DNA of 41,998 bases from Actinomycetota bacterium (GTDB taxonomy: Bacteria; Actinomycetota; Thermoleophilia; Gaiellales; Gaiellaceae), in the NCBI GenBank assembly GCA_013697275.1, contig JACCXC010000116.1, positions 1-41,998 on the forward strand. Direction: 5' to 3'. This document shows positions 18,854-27,836 of this stretch, piece after piece. Within the stretch, counting starts at the first letter, position 1. Every line of letters starts with the position of its first letter. The position numbers were made by a program, and so were the translations under genes. The notes beneath the pieces are model-generated. The model ran no database searches and was not told where the DNA came from. It was given only the letters and a program-made list of their open reading frames with translations.

Positions 18854-19814
18854 CTCCAGCGAGAATAGCAGAGGCGGTATCGGCTGCCACGTTGCCTCCC
18901 GAGACTACGACAACGACCGTTTTTCCCTCCAGATCGGGCACACGGCCGGCAAGAAGCGCGGCGACTCCGGCCGCTCCGGCGGGCTCGGCGGCGAGCTTCG
19001 CCCGGGCATAGAGGAAGCGGAAGGCTTCGCGGATCTCGTCCTCCGAGACGGTCACCGAGTCGGTCACGAGCTCGCGGCAGACGGCCAGGCATCGCTCACC
19101 GGCGAAGGGTGCGTTCAGGCCGTCTGCGATCGACCGCGGGACGATCCGGACCGGCTCCCCGGCTTGGAGGGCGTCGCGGAGCGCGGCCGAGCCCTCCGGT
19201 TCGACGGCCACCACGCGGGCATCAGGCCGCGCGCCCCGCACGGCGACGGCTACGCCCGCGATGAGGCCGCCGCCGCCGACGGGAACGACGATCGCCTCCA
19301 CATCCGGCCGGTCTTCCACGACCTCGAGCCCAAGAGAGCCCTGGCCCGCAATCACGATGTCGTCGTCGAACGGGTGCACGAACGCGCGGCCGCTCGCCTC
19401 GCGCAGCTCCTCCACCCGCGCGAAAGCCTCGTCCGGCGTCTCGGCTTCCAGGTCGACGTGCGCGCCGTAGCCCCGCGTCGCCTCGACCTTCTGCGCGCTC
19501 GCTCCCCGTGCCATGACGACGAGGCAGTCGAGCCCTTCGAGGGCCGCGCCGTAGGCGACCGCGGCGGCTGCATTCCCCGCCGAGATCGTGATCACGCCTC
19601 TCCGGCGCTCCTCCGGCGAGAGGACCGCGATCCGCGCGAGCATCCCGCGCGGCTTGAACGAGCCGGTGCGCTGGAAGAGCTCGGCCTTGAGGAAGACGCG
19701 CGCACCGGTCAGCCGGCTGAGCGTCGCCGAGCTCAGGAGCGGAGTTCGGTGCAGCCGGTTGCCGAGCATCGCCGAGGCGCGGACGACGTCGTCCGGCGTC
19801 ACCGGCCCCGTCAC
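18843..19814 (-). CDS. threonine/serine dehydratase (PLP fold II)
   Basis: [43 protein letters not shown] start overlaps the ETF:QO stop. Confidence 0.9.
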   Translation of the reverse strand: MTGPVTPDDVVRASAMLGNRLHRTPLLSSATLSRLTGARVFLKAELFQRTGSFKPRGMLARIAVLSPEERRRGVITISAGNAAAAVAYGAALEGLDCLVVMARGASAQKVEATRGYGAHVDLEAETPDEAFARVEELREASGRAFVHPFDDDIVIAGQGSLGLEVVEDRPDVEAIVVPVGGGGLIAGVAVAVRGARPDARVVAVEPEGSAALRDALQAGEPVRIVPRSIADGLNAPFAGERCLAVCRELVTDSVTVSEDEIREAFRFLYARAKLAAEPAGAAGVAALLAGRVPDLEGKTVVVVVSGGNVAADTASAILAGDEG

Positions 19815-21511
19815 ATGACCGAGTACTCGGGGCCCGAGCCGCCTTCGGGCGGGGTGAGCCGCCCGCCCTTGGCCGTGATGGCGCCGCACTGGACGCAGTT
19901 CGAGGCCGTTACGTCGACCGAGACGAGATCCTCCTCGCGAGCCTCTCGGCCGCCGTCCGCGATCTCGTACACCTGCGCGGGGCACATGTGCACCCACGCC
20001 TCCGCGACGACGCGCGGCACCTCGCGTCGGACGCGGATGTGGTTCGGCGCATCGTCCCGCGTCTGGTTCCCGCTCAGGTAGACGCTCGAGAGCTTGTCGA
20101 AGAAGAGCTTCCCGTCCGGAGACGGATAGCTCAGCGACCGGTCGCCCAGGACGAGATAGGAGCTCGCGTCGGACTGAATGTCGAGGTTGCCGCGCGGGAA
20201 GCGGCCGAGTGAGTTCAGCGCCGCACCCGCCAGCAATGCCCCGCGAACGAACCCGTGCTTGAAGGCGGGCCGCATGTTCCGCACCCGCTCGAGGTCGCTC
20301 CAGATGTAGCTCGACCGGATCGCCTCGTCGTAGCCCTCGAGCGCACCCGGCGTCCAGGCCGTCCGCCCGGGCGCGACGCTCTCGAGCGCCGTCTCGGCCG
20401 CGAGCGTCCCAGAGCGCACCGAATAATGAATCCCCTTCAAGGCGGGCACGTTGACGAAGCCTGCGCCGTCGCCGACGATCATCCCGCCGGGGAAGTGGAA
20501 GCGGTCGGGGACGGAGAGAAGCCCGCCCTCGGGGATCGTCTTCGCGCCCCAGGCGATCCGGCGCCCGCCTTCCAGGAGCCGACGAAAGCGCGGATGGCCC
20601 TTCAGCTCCTGCAGGAGGTCGTGGACGGAGATCGTCGCGTCAGTGTGGTCGAGGCCGACCACCAGCCCGAGGGAGACAGTGTGGTCGTCCAGCGGGTAGA
20701 GGAAGCTCCCGCCGAACTCCCGGTGGCGCGCGCCTCCGCGCAGCGGCCAGCCCATCGTGTGGACGACCCGGTCGAGCGGCCGCGCGACCTCCCAGACCTC
20801 CTTGACGCCGAGGGCCCAGACCTGCGGGCGCGAGGCGAGGCCGAACTGGTCGAGCGCAACCCCGGTCAGGTGGCCCTGCGTCCCCTCGGCGAGGATCGTC
20901 ACGCGGGCGCGAAGCTCGGAGCCCGGCTCGAAGTTCGCAAGCTCGACGTCACCGCGGCCGCGCCCCTTGTCGCCGGTTCGCACCCCCACGACGCGCCCGC
21001 CGCTCACGAGGAGGTGGGTCGCGGCGGTCTCGGGGACGATCAGGGCGCCGAGCTCCTCGGCCCGCTCGGCGAGCCAGCGGCCCACCTCGGAGAGCGAGGC
21101 GATGTAGTTCCCGTGGTTCCACATCGTGGGTGGAGCCGGGATCCGCGTCGCGCGCTTCTCGGTCAGAAAGTAGACGCCCTCGCGGATGACCGGGGAGCGG
21201 AAGGGCAGGTCTTCGGTGGGCAGCCCTGGAAAGAGCTGCCGGAAGGCGCGCGGGTTGACGACGGAGCCGGAGAGGAGGTGGGCTCCGGGCGCCTTGCCTT
21301 TCTCCACCACCGCGATCGGCACATCGCCCAGGCGCTCGCGCAGCTCGGGCCGCTCCTCGAGCAGTTGCCCTGCGCGCACCGCCGCCGCGAGGCCGGCCGG
21401 ACCTGCGCCGACGATCAGGATCCCGACGTCGATCCGCTCCACGGCAGGCGCGCTCGGCTCAACCACGAACTCGGCGGAGTCGAACGGCGGCGGGTAGGCG
21501 GACGGGCGCAC
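19811..21511 (-). CDS. electron transfer flavoprotein:quinone oxidoreductase (ETF-QO)
   Basis: ILIVGAGPAGLAAAVRAG; GAHLLSGSVVNPRAF; GAGFVNVPALKGIHYSVRSG; CPAQVYE...NCVQCGA...PPEGGSGPEY. Confidence 0.93.
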   Translation of the reverse strand: MRPSAYPPPFDSAEFVVEPSAPAVERIDVGILIVGAGPAGLAAAVRAGQLLEERPELRERLGDVPIAVVEKGKAPGAHLLSGSVVNPRAFRQLFPGLPTEDLPFRSPVIREGVYFLTEKRATRIPAPPTMWNHGNYIASLSEVGRWLAERAEELGALIVPETAATHLLVSGGRVVGVRTGDKGRGRGDVELANFEPGSELRARVTILAEGTQGHLTGVALDQFGLASRPQVWALGVKEVWEVARPLDRVVHTMGWPLRGGARHREFGGSFLYPLDDHTVSLGLVVGLDHTDATISVHDLLQELKGHPRFRRLLEGGRRIAWGAKTIPEGGLLSVPDRFHFPGGMIVGDGAGFVNVPALKGIHYSVRSGTLAAETALESVAPGRTAWTPGALEGYDEAIRSSYIWSDLERVRNMRPAFKHGFVRGALLAGAALNSLGRFPRGNLDIQSDASSYLVLGDRSLSYPSPDGKLFFDKLSSVYLSGNQTRDDAPNHIRVRREVPRVVAEAWVHMCPAQVYEIADGGREAREEDLVSVDVTASNCVQCGAITAKGGRLTPPEGGSGPEYSVM

Positions 21512-22473
21512 TAGGCTCCTCGCTGCTGCCGAACGAGGTCGGTCAGCCTCGGGACGATCTCATGGATGTCGCCGACCACGGCCAGATCCGAGTACTCGAA
21601 GATCGGTGCGTTCGGGTCCTTGTTGATGGCCACGATCGTGCCCGAGCCCTGCATTCCCACCTTGTGCTGAATCGCCCCCGAGATTCCGCAAGCAACGTAG
21701 AGCTTCGGGGCGACGCTCCGGCCCGTCTGGCCGACCTGCGTCGCGTATGGATACCAGCCGGCATCGACGACGGCGCGCGTCGCCGCCACCGCGCCGCCGA
21801 GCGCCTTCGCGAGGTCCTCGAGCATCCCGAACTTATCGGGCGATCCGAGCCCGCGGCCGCCCGCGACAATCACGTCTGCGTCCTCGATCGACGGACCAGC
21901 GCGCTCCTCGTGCGCCTGCTCGACCATCGCCGTCCTCGTCGACCACTCCTCGAGCTCGACGGGCACGCGCTCGACCTCGGCCTGCCCACCGTTCGCGACC
22001 GGCTCGAAGGTCCCCGAGCGGACGAGCGCGAGCCGCGGCTCGGACGTCCAGCCCACGTCGACGAGCACCGAGTCGCCAAGGGCTGCCCGCTTGCCGACGA
22101 GGGAGCCACCTTCCAGGGTGAAGTCGACCAGGTCCCAGTTGAGGCCTGCCTCGAGGCGCGCGGCGAGCCCCGCAGCGACATCCGCCGTCAGGACGGTGGC
22201 CGCGAAGAGGACCGTGCCGAAACCCCGCTCGGTGACGAGCCTCGCGAGCACGTCCACGCGCGGCTGCGGGAGGGCAGCCTCGAGAGACGGGTCGTCGGCG
22301 ACGAGCACACGGGCCGCCCCATGCTTCCCCACCGACTCCGCGAGCGGCTCCACGCCCGAGCCGACAACGAGCGCGGTCACCTCGTCGTCGAGCTGCGCGG
22401 CCTTCGAGAGAACGCCCAGAGCGCCCTTGACGGGCTCCCCCTCGTGGTGCTCGACGTAGACGAGGATCGACAT
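21511..22473 (-). CDS. etfA: electron transfer flavoprotein subunit alpha
   Basis: C-terminal GQTGRSVAPKLYVACGISGAIQHKVGMQGSGTIVAINKDPNAPIFEYSDLAVVGD. Confidence 0.96.
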   Translation of the reverse strand: MSILVYVEHHEGEPVKGALGVLSKAAQLDDEVTALVVGSGVEPLAESVGKHGAARVLVADDPSLEAALPQPRVDVLARLVTERGFGTVLFAATVLTADVAAGLAARLEAGLNWDLVDFTLEGGSLVGKRAALGDSVLVDVGWTSEPRLALVRSGTFEPVANGGQAEVERVPVELEEWSTRTAMVEQAHEERAGPSIEDADVIVAGGRGLGSPDKFGMLEDLAKALGGAVAATRAVVDAGWYPYATQVGQTGRSVAPKLYVACGISGAIQHKVGMQGSGTIVAINKDPNAPIFEYSDLAVVGDIHEIVPRLTDLVRQQRGA

Positions 22474-22488
22474 CGGGTCGGGCCGCGC

Positions 22489-23283
22489 CTAGAGGAGCTT
22501 GCGCTCGGTCAGGTAGCTGAGGATCTCCGTCGCGGCGCTCCCGCCGTCGTCCTCGATCCGTCGCGAGTCGCCGCGTGACGGCGGCTCGGCGAGAGCCAGC
22601 ACGGCCGTCCGCGAGCCGGCCTCGCCCGCTCGGCCGGGCTCGACGCCGAGGTCGGCCAGAGAGACGACGTCCTGCGGCTTCTTCTTCGCGCCCATGATCC
22701 CCTTCAGCGAGGGGTAGCGCGGGTCGTTGATCGCGTCCGACACCGCAACGACGCAGGGCAGGGGCGCCTCGAGCACGTCGTAGCCGAACTCGGTCTGGCG
22801 CTTGGAGCGCACCTTCCCGTCCTGCAGCTCGAGCGACGCGGCCTGGGAGATCATCGGGAGGCGGAGGCGATCGGCGATCGCGGCCCAGAGGACGGCGCCA
22901 TCGGCATCTCCCGCCTGCTGGCCGAAGAGGGTGAGGTCCGGGCTCTCGCGCTCAAGCGCGGCCGCGAGGACGGCCGTGGTTGCCACGAGGTCGGAGCCGG
23001 CGGCCGCCTCATCCGAGACGAGGACGACCCGGTCCGCGCCCATGGCGAGGGCCTTGCGAAGGGACTCGCTCGCCCGCTCCGGGGCCATCGAGACGACGAC
23101 GACCTCGGTCTCGGCCGCCGAGTCCTTCAGGCGGAGCGCCTCCTCGAGCGCATGCGTGTCGAAGTCGTTCAGCGCGCCCTCGACCGAGCGATCGAGGCGC
23201 TTCGTCCCCGGGTCGATGCGCTTCGGAGCCGCCGCCGCCGGCACCTCTTTCATGCAGACAGCCACCTTCACGGGCGCGAGCAT
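22489..23283 (-). CDS. etfB: electron transfer flavoprotein subunit beta
   Basis: VAVCMKEVP...; NDFDTHALEEALRLKD; FGQQAGDADGA; GIMGAKKKP. Confidence 0.95.
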   Translation of the reverse strand: MLAPVKVAVCMKEVPAAAAPKRIDPGTKRLDRSVEGALNDFDTHALEEALRLKDSAAETEVVVVSMAPERASESLRKALAMGADRVVLVSDEAAAGSDLVATTAVLAAALERESPDLTLFGQQAGDADGAVLWAAIADRLRLPMISQAASLELQDGKVRSKRQTEFGYDVLEAPLPCVVAVSDAINDPRYPSLKGIMGAKKKPQDVVSLADLGVEPGRAGEAGSRTAVLALAEPPSRGDSRRIEDDGGSAATEILSYLTERKLL

Positions 23284-23322
23284 ACCGCCCGCGCCTTCAG
23301 CCCCTTCCAGGGACAGCCAGGC

Positions 23323-23350
23323 TTGACCGTTCCGAGACCTTTGCTAGGGT
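23323..23350 (+). promoter_or_regulatory. putative sigma70-like promoter TTGACC-N16-TAGGGT for the M23 peptidase
   Basis: -35 at 23323-23328, -10 at 23345-23350, 29 nt before ATG. Confidence 0.45.
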
Positions 23351-23379
23351 CTGGCCCTTCGGACGCGAACCGGAACCGT

Positions 23380-24258
23380 ATGCCCAGAGGCCACCGGACG
23401 ACATCCCGAAGCATCCTCACAGTCCTGCTCCTAGGGCTCTTCGCTGGAACCGCGAGTGCCGAGCCGCCCAAGCAGATCATCTTCCCGGTCATCGGGCCGG
23501 TGCAGTACACGAACGATTTCGGCGCTCCGCGGTCGGGTCACAGCCATCGTGGGAACGACCTCATGGCCGCGCGCAAGGCGCCGGTCGTCGCGGTCGAGGC
23601 CGGCCGGGTCGACAGGCCCAGCTGGAGCTCCAGCGACTGCTCGCTGATCCTCACCGGGCGAAGCGGCACGGAGTACTGGTACCTCCACATGAACAACGAC
23701 CTGACGCAGCGTGACGACAACCGGGGTGGCTGCCGGAACGGCGTCTCGTTCGCTCCCGACCTCGAGAGCGGCATGCGCGTTCGCGCCGGCCAACTGATCG
23801 GCTACGTCGGCAACTCGGGGAACGCGGCCGGCGGGTCCCCGCACCTCCACTTCGAGCTCCATCCTGAGTCGAGCGGCGCGGTCTCGCCCTACAAGTGGCT
23901 GCGCGCAGCGCCTCGACTTCTGTACGCGGCTCCGGGCAGCGCACGACGTGTCCGCCTTGCGCTCTATGGGAACGTGAAGGAGATCGGCACGAGCTTCGGC
24001 GTCGGCGTCGGACGCATCGCTGTCTCGAGCGGCTGGCGCGGGATTCCTACAATTACCCGCGTCTCGCTCGCGTACGCGCCCGGGTTCGTCGTCGAGCGTC
24101 AGACCGAGTCCGGCGCCTTCGCCCTCGCCCAGCTTACGAGTGCCCGGGCCGGCGAGCGTGTCTCCGTCTGGACGACCTGGTTCGCCCCGACGCTCGCGAC
24201 GCAGATGGCCGGGGCGAACGTCCTCGCCGCGTCGAAGTTCCGCCTCCGCGGACTCTAG
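23380..24258 (+). CDS. secreted M23-family metallopeptidase
   Basis: Signal peptide (ILTVLLLGLFAGTASA); HRGNDLMA; GYVGNSGNAAGGSPHLHFELHP. Confidence 0.9.
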   Translation: MPRGHRTTSRSILTVLLLGLFAGTASAEPPKQIIFPVIGPVQYTNDFGAPRSGHSHRGNDLMAARKAPVVAVEAGRVDRPSWSSSDCSLILTGRSGTEYWYLHMNNDLTQRDDNRGGCRNGVSFAPDLESGMRVRAGQLIGYVGNSGNAAGGSPHLHFELHPESSGAVSPYKWLRAAPRLLYAAPGSARRVRLALYGNVKEIGTSFGVGVGRIAVSSGWRGIPTITRVSLAYAPGFVVERQTESGAFALAQLTSARAGERVSVWTTWFAPTLATQMAGANVLAASKFRLRGL

Positions 24259-24881
24259 GGAAGGGCCTCACGCAGCCCGCGCGCGGCTGCCTCCGGGTCC
24301 CGTGCCTCGCCGATCGCGCGCACGACGGCGATTCGCGTCGCGCCTGCCGCCACGACCGACTCGACGTTCGTCCGGTCGATCCCGCCGATTGCGAACCAGG
24401 TCACGTTCGCGCGGGCCGCCGCGTGGCGCACGAGCTCGAGCCCGACAGGCGTACGGCCGGCCTTCGTCGGCGTCTCGAAGACCGGGCCGACACCAAGGTA
24501 ATCGGCCTCCGCCTCGTCGATCTCGTGCGGAGCATGCGTCGAGAGACCAAGGGGGAGACCGAACCGCCTCGCCTCCCGCGTCGGTAGGTCGTCCTGGCCC
24601 AGATGAACCGCCTCGGCCTGAGCAAGGAGCGCGAGGTCAGACCGGTCGTTGACGACGAGCGGCACGCCGAGCTCACGCGTGATCGCACGCGCCTCGTGCA
24701 GCGTCTCGAGGAGTCGTCCGTCCGGGAGGCCCTTCTCACGAAGCTGGACGAGGTCGACGCCGCCACGCACGGCGGCGGTGAGGAACGCGCGCAGGTCGGG
24801 GCGCGCTCCCGTGATCAGGTAGAGCCGCGCGGCGGCGAGGCTAGCCGCCTGCCACGGGACGCGCGACGACGACGCTGTCAC
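24255..24881 (-). CDS. thiE: thiamine-phosphate synthase
   Basis: [48 protein letters not shown]; probable GTG start 24881. Confidence 0.9.
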   Translation of the reverse strand: MTASSSRVPWQAASLAAARLYLITGARPDLRAFLTAAVRGGVDLVQLREKGLPDGRLLETLHEARAITRELGVPLVVNDRSDLALLAQAEAVHLGQDDLPTREARRFGLPLGLSTHAPHEIDEAEADYLGVGPVFETPTKAGRTPVGLELVRHAAARANVTWFAIGGIDRTNVESVVAAGATRIAVVRAIGEARDPEAAARGLREALP

Positions 24882-25044
24882 CGCCCTCCAGCCTGACCCT
24901 GGGGTAGGCGAACCGCTCGACCGGCTCGCCGTTTCGCTCGACAAGGGCGTACGGTCCCGCAACCCCGAGGCGCTCGAGGAGTCGTGCAACCGTCTCGCCG
25001 GGCTCGAGAGCATGCTCCCTTCCATTGACCGTGCACGCGCTCAC
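24841..25044 (-). CDS. thiS: sulfur carrier protein ThiS
   Basis: [27 protein letters not shown]...[11 protein letters not shown]-terminal GG; GTG overlaps the thiG stop. Confidence 0.9.
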   Translation of the reverse strand: MSACTVNGREHALEPGETVARLLERLGVAGPYALVERNGEPVERFAYPRVRLEGGDSVVVARPVAGG

Positions 25045-25814
25045 GAGGTCACGAGTCCCGCGACCGGGCTCGAAGGCTCGGCCGTCTCGCCGGGCTCCAT
25101 TACGCCGGCGCAGTAGGCCAGGCGCCCCGCCTCGACGGCGAGCCGGAACGCGCGTGCCATGGCGACAGGGTCGCCTGCGCGCGCGATCGCCGTGTTCACG
25201 AGAACGGCGTCGGCTCCCATCTCCATTGCCTCCGCCGCCTGGGAGGGCGAGCCGAGGCCGGCGTCGATCACGACCGGGACCCTCGCCTGCTCGATCATGA
25301 TCCCGATCGCGTCTCGAAGCTTGAGGCCGCGGCCGGTCCCGATCGGGGCTGCGAGCGGCATGACCGTTGCGCAGCCAACGTCCTCGAGGCGCGAGGCCAG
25401 GACGGGGTCCGGGAGCATGTAGGGCAGCACGGTGAAGCCGTCGGCCACGAGGGCCTCCGCCGCCCGCAAGGTCTCGACCGGGTCGGGGAGCAGGTAGCGC
25501 CCGTCGGGGATGACCTCCAGCTTCACCCAGTCGGGGAGACCCCCGGCGCGTGCGAGCCTTGCAACTCGGATCGCCTCCACGGCGGTCTCGCACCCGGCGG
25601 TGTTCGGCAGGAGCCCGACAGTCTCAGGCAGAAAGCTCGTGATGTCGTCGCCGCTCGCCTCCAGGTCGATCCGCCGCACGGCAACCGTCACGAGCTCGCA
25701 GCCCGAGGCGACCACGGCGTCGCGCATCGTCTCGAACGAGTCGTATTTCCCCGTCCCCGTGATGAGCCGCGAGCGAAACGCCCGCCCGGCGATCGTCAGC
25801 ACGTCGTCCTGCAT
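25041..25814 (-). CDS. thiG: thiazole synthase
   Basis: [47 protein letters not shown]. Confidence 0.95.
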   Translation of the reverse strand: MQDDVLTIAGRAFRSRLITGTGKYDSFETMRDAVVASGCELVTVAVRRIDLEASGDDITSFLPETVGLLPNTAGCETAVEAIRVARLARAGGLPDWVKLEVIPDGRYLLPDPVETLRAAEALVADGFTVLPYMLPDPVLASRLEDVGCATVMPLAAPIGTGRGLKLRDAIGIMIEQARVPVVIDAGLGSPSQAAEAMEMGADAVLVNTAIARAGDPVAMARAFRLAVEAGRLAYCAGVMEPGETAEPSSPVAGLVTS

Positions 25815-25910
25815 CCCGCTCCCTTCGCTGGCATGACCCAGATCAGGTTCTCCGGTCGCAGCCTCGTGGCCGCCTCTCAGCCCCCGTCCAGGGACTCCCG
25901 CTTCCGCAGA
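25812..25910 (-). promoter_or_regulatory. TPP (thiamine pyrophosphate) riboswitch upstream of thiG
   Basis: Minus strand: GGGGGCUGAGAGG...GAACCUGAUCUGGGUCAUGCCAGCGAAGGGA, matching the THI-element conserved core. Confidence 0.93.
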
Positions 25911-25916
25911 TCGTAG

Positions 25917-26690
25917 CTAGCGGCCGGTGAAGCGCGGCTCGCGCTTCTCGGCGAACGCGGCCATGCCTTCCTTCTGGTCGTCGGTCGAGAACCCGAGCGC
26001 GAACAGGTTCGCCTCCTGCGCGAGGTTCGACTCGTGCGCGCCCTGGAGCGCGAGGTTCGCCGCTTCTTTTGCCCAGCGAAGGGCGACCGCTCCCTTCGAG
26101 GCCAGGCCGCGGGCGACCTCGAGCGTCTTCGGCAGGAGCTCCTCCGGTTCGAAGACGCCGTTCACGAGACCGTGGCGCTCGGCTTCCTCAGCGCCGACGG
26201 TACGCCCGGTGAGCACCAGCTCCTTGGCGAACCCGAGCGTGGTCGTCCGCGCGAGGCGCTGCGTGCCGCCCCAGCCCGGAATCACCCCCAGGTTCACTTC
26301 GGGCTGGCCGAGCTTTGCGCTGCGCGCCGCGTAGCGCAGGTCGCAAGCGAGGGCGAGCTCGCAGCCGCCACCGAGCGCGAAGCCGTTGATCGCCGCGATC
26401 GTCGGCTTCGGCATCGTCTCCAAGAGGAGCGCGGTCGCCTGTCCGAGCCCTCCCCATTCCCGTGCCTCGAGGACTGAAAGCGTGCTCATGAACTTGATGT
26501 CGGCCCCGGCGGCGAACGCCCGGTCGCCGGCGCCGGTGAGGACGACGGCGCGCACGGCCTCGTCGTGAGCAAGCTCGGAGAGACGTTCGCGGAGCTCGCC
26601 CAGGAGCTCGAGGCTGAAGGCGTTCAGGGCCTCGGGCCGGTCAATCGTGACGAGCGCGACGCCGTCGTCGCGTTTGACGCCGATCGGCAT
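25917..26690 (-). CDS. enoyl-CoA hydratase/isomerase (crotonase)
   Basis: IDRPEALNAFS; AFAAGADIKFM; AINGFALGGGCELALACDLRYA; IPGWGGTQRL. Confidence 0.93.
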   Translation of the reverse strand: MPIGVKRDDGVALVTIDRPEALNAFSLELLGELRERLSELAHDEAVRAVVLTGAGDRAFAAGADIKFMSTLSVLEAREWGGLGQATALLLETMPKPTIAAINGFALGGGCELALACDLRYAARSAKLGQPEVNLGVIPGWGGTQRLARTTTLGFAKELVLTGRTVGAEEAERHGLVNGVFEPEELLPKTLEVARGLASKGAVALRWAKEAANLALQGAHESNLAQEANLFALGFSTDDQKEGMAAFAEKREPRFTGR

Positions 26691-27091
26691 CAGGCACCGA
26701 CCGGGATCTTCGACTTCAGGAACTCGACGATGTCGGAGACGGGAGCGCCGGGCGTGAAGATCTCCGCCACGCCTCGCTCCTTCAGAGCTGCGATGTCGGG
26801 CTTCGGGATCGTCCCGCCCACGACCACGAGGACGTCTTCTAGCCCGTGCTCGCGCAGACCGTCGACGATCTTTGGCACGAGGGTCATGTGCGCGCCCGAG
26901 AGGATCGAGATGCCGACTGCGTCCGCGTCTTCCTGGAGCGCCGTTTCGACGATCTGCTCCGGCGTCTGGTGGAGGCCCGTGTAGATCACTTCCATCCCGG
27001 CGTCGCGGAGCGCACGGGCGATGATCTTGGCGCCGCGATCGTGGCCATCCAAGCCTGGTTTGGCGATGACTACACGGATCTTCCTCGCCAC
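26690..27091 (-). CDS. B12-binding small subunit of acyl-CoA mutase (IcmB-like; MCM C-terminal domain)
   Basis: [25 protein letters not shown] (DxHxxG), [19 protein letters not shown] start 27091. Confidence 0.92.
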   Translation of the reverse strand: MARKIRVVIAKPGLDGHDRGAKIIARALRDAGMEVIYTGLHQTPEQIVETALQEDADAVGISILSGAHMTLVPKIVDGLREHGLEDVLVVVGGTIPKPDIAALKERGVAEIFTPGAPVSDIVEFLKSKIPVGA

Positions 27092-27099
27092 GCTGCGCG

Positions 27100-27105
27100 A
27101 GTATA
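27100..27105 (-). promoter_or_regulatory. putative -10 box TATACT, 8 nt before the B12-subunit GTG; TATA core readable on both strands
   Basis: TATACT-cgcgcagc-GTG on the minus strand. Confidence 0.5.
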
Positions 27106-27836
27106 TGGACGTGCGGCTCACAGTTATCGGCTCCTCTCCGGCTTGGCCGAACCCGGGGAGCGCCCAGTCGGGCTACCTCCTGGAAGGCCCCGGGCGCCTG
27201 CTCCTCGACTGCGGGCCCGGCGTCCTCGGGCGTCTGCGTGAGCGTGGCCGGCTCGAGATCGACGCGGTTGCGATCACCCACTTTCATCTCGACCACTGGG
27301 GTGACCTCGTTCCCTGGGCCTGGCTCTGCGCTTACGGGCCGGAGCCGCTGCCTCGTCCCGAGGTCTGGCTGCCCCCGGGGGGGTGTGGCGAGCTCGAGGC
27401 GTTCGCATCGCGGTGGGGCAACGAAGGAATGTTCGAGCGGGCCTTCGACCTGCGCGAGTTCCGGCCCGGCGCCGAGTCCCAGGTCGCCGGTTTCGCCCTG
27501 ACGGCGCTGCGCGTGCCGCACTACGGGCTCGAGGCGTACGGCTTCCGGGTGCGCGATCCGGACGGTGGCACCGTCCTTGCCTACTCGGGCGATTCGGGGC
27601 CCGGAGCGGAGCTGGCCGACCTCGCACGGGGCGCTGATCTCTTCCTGTGCGAGGCGACCCTGGGCGAAGACTCGGAGGACGCCGACCCTCGCGGGCATCT
27701 GGCCGCACACGAAGCGCTCGCAGCGGCCGACGGGCCGATCCTGCTCACCCACCGACCGATCGAGCTACCGGCGCCTGACGGAACGCAGGTCGCCTCCGAC
27801 GGTCTCGCGGTCGACCTGGTGGCGCGCTCGGGCTAG
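27105..27836 (+). CDS. MBL-fold metallo-hydrolase (start may be GTG 27111)
   Basis: [44 protein letters not shown]. Confidence 0.88.
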   Translation: MDVRLTVIGSSPAWPNPGSAQSGYLLEGPGRLLLDCGPGVLGRLRERGRLEIDAVAITHFHLDHWGDLVPWAWLCAYGPEPLPRPEVWLPPGGCGELEAFASRWGNEGMFERAFDLREFRPGAESQVAGFALTALRVPHYGLEAYGFRVRDPDGGTVLAYSGDSGPGAELADLARGADLFLCEATLGEDSEDADPRGHLAAHEALAAADGPILLTHRPIELPAPDGTQVASDGLAVDLVARSG

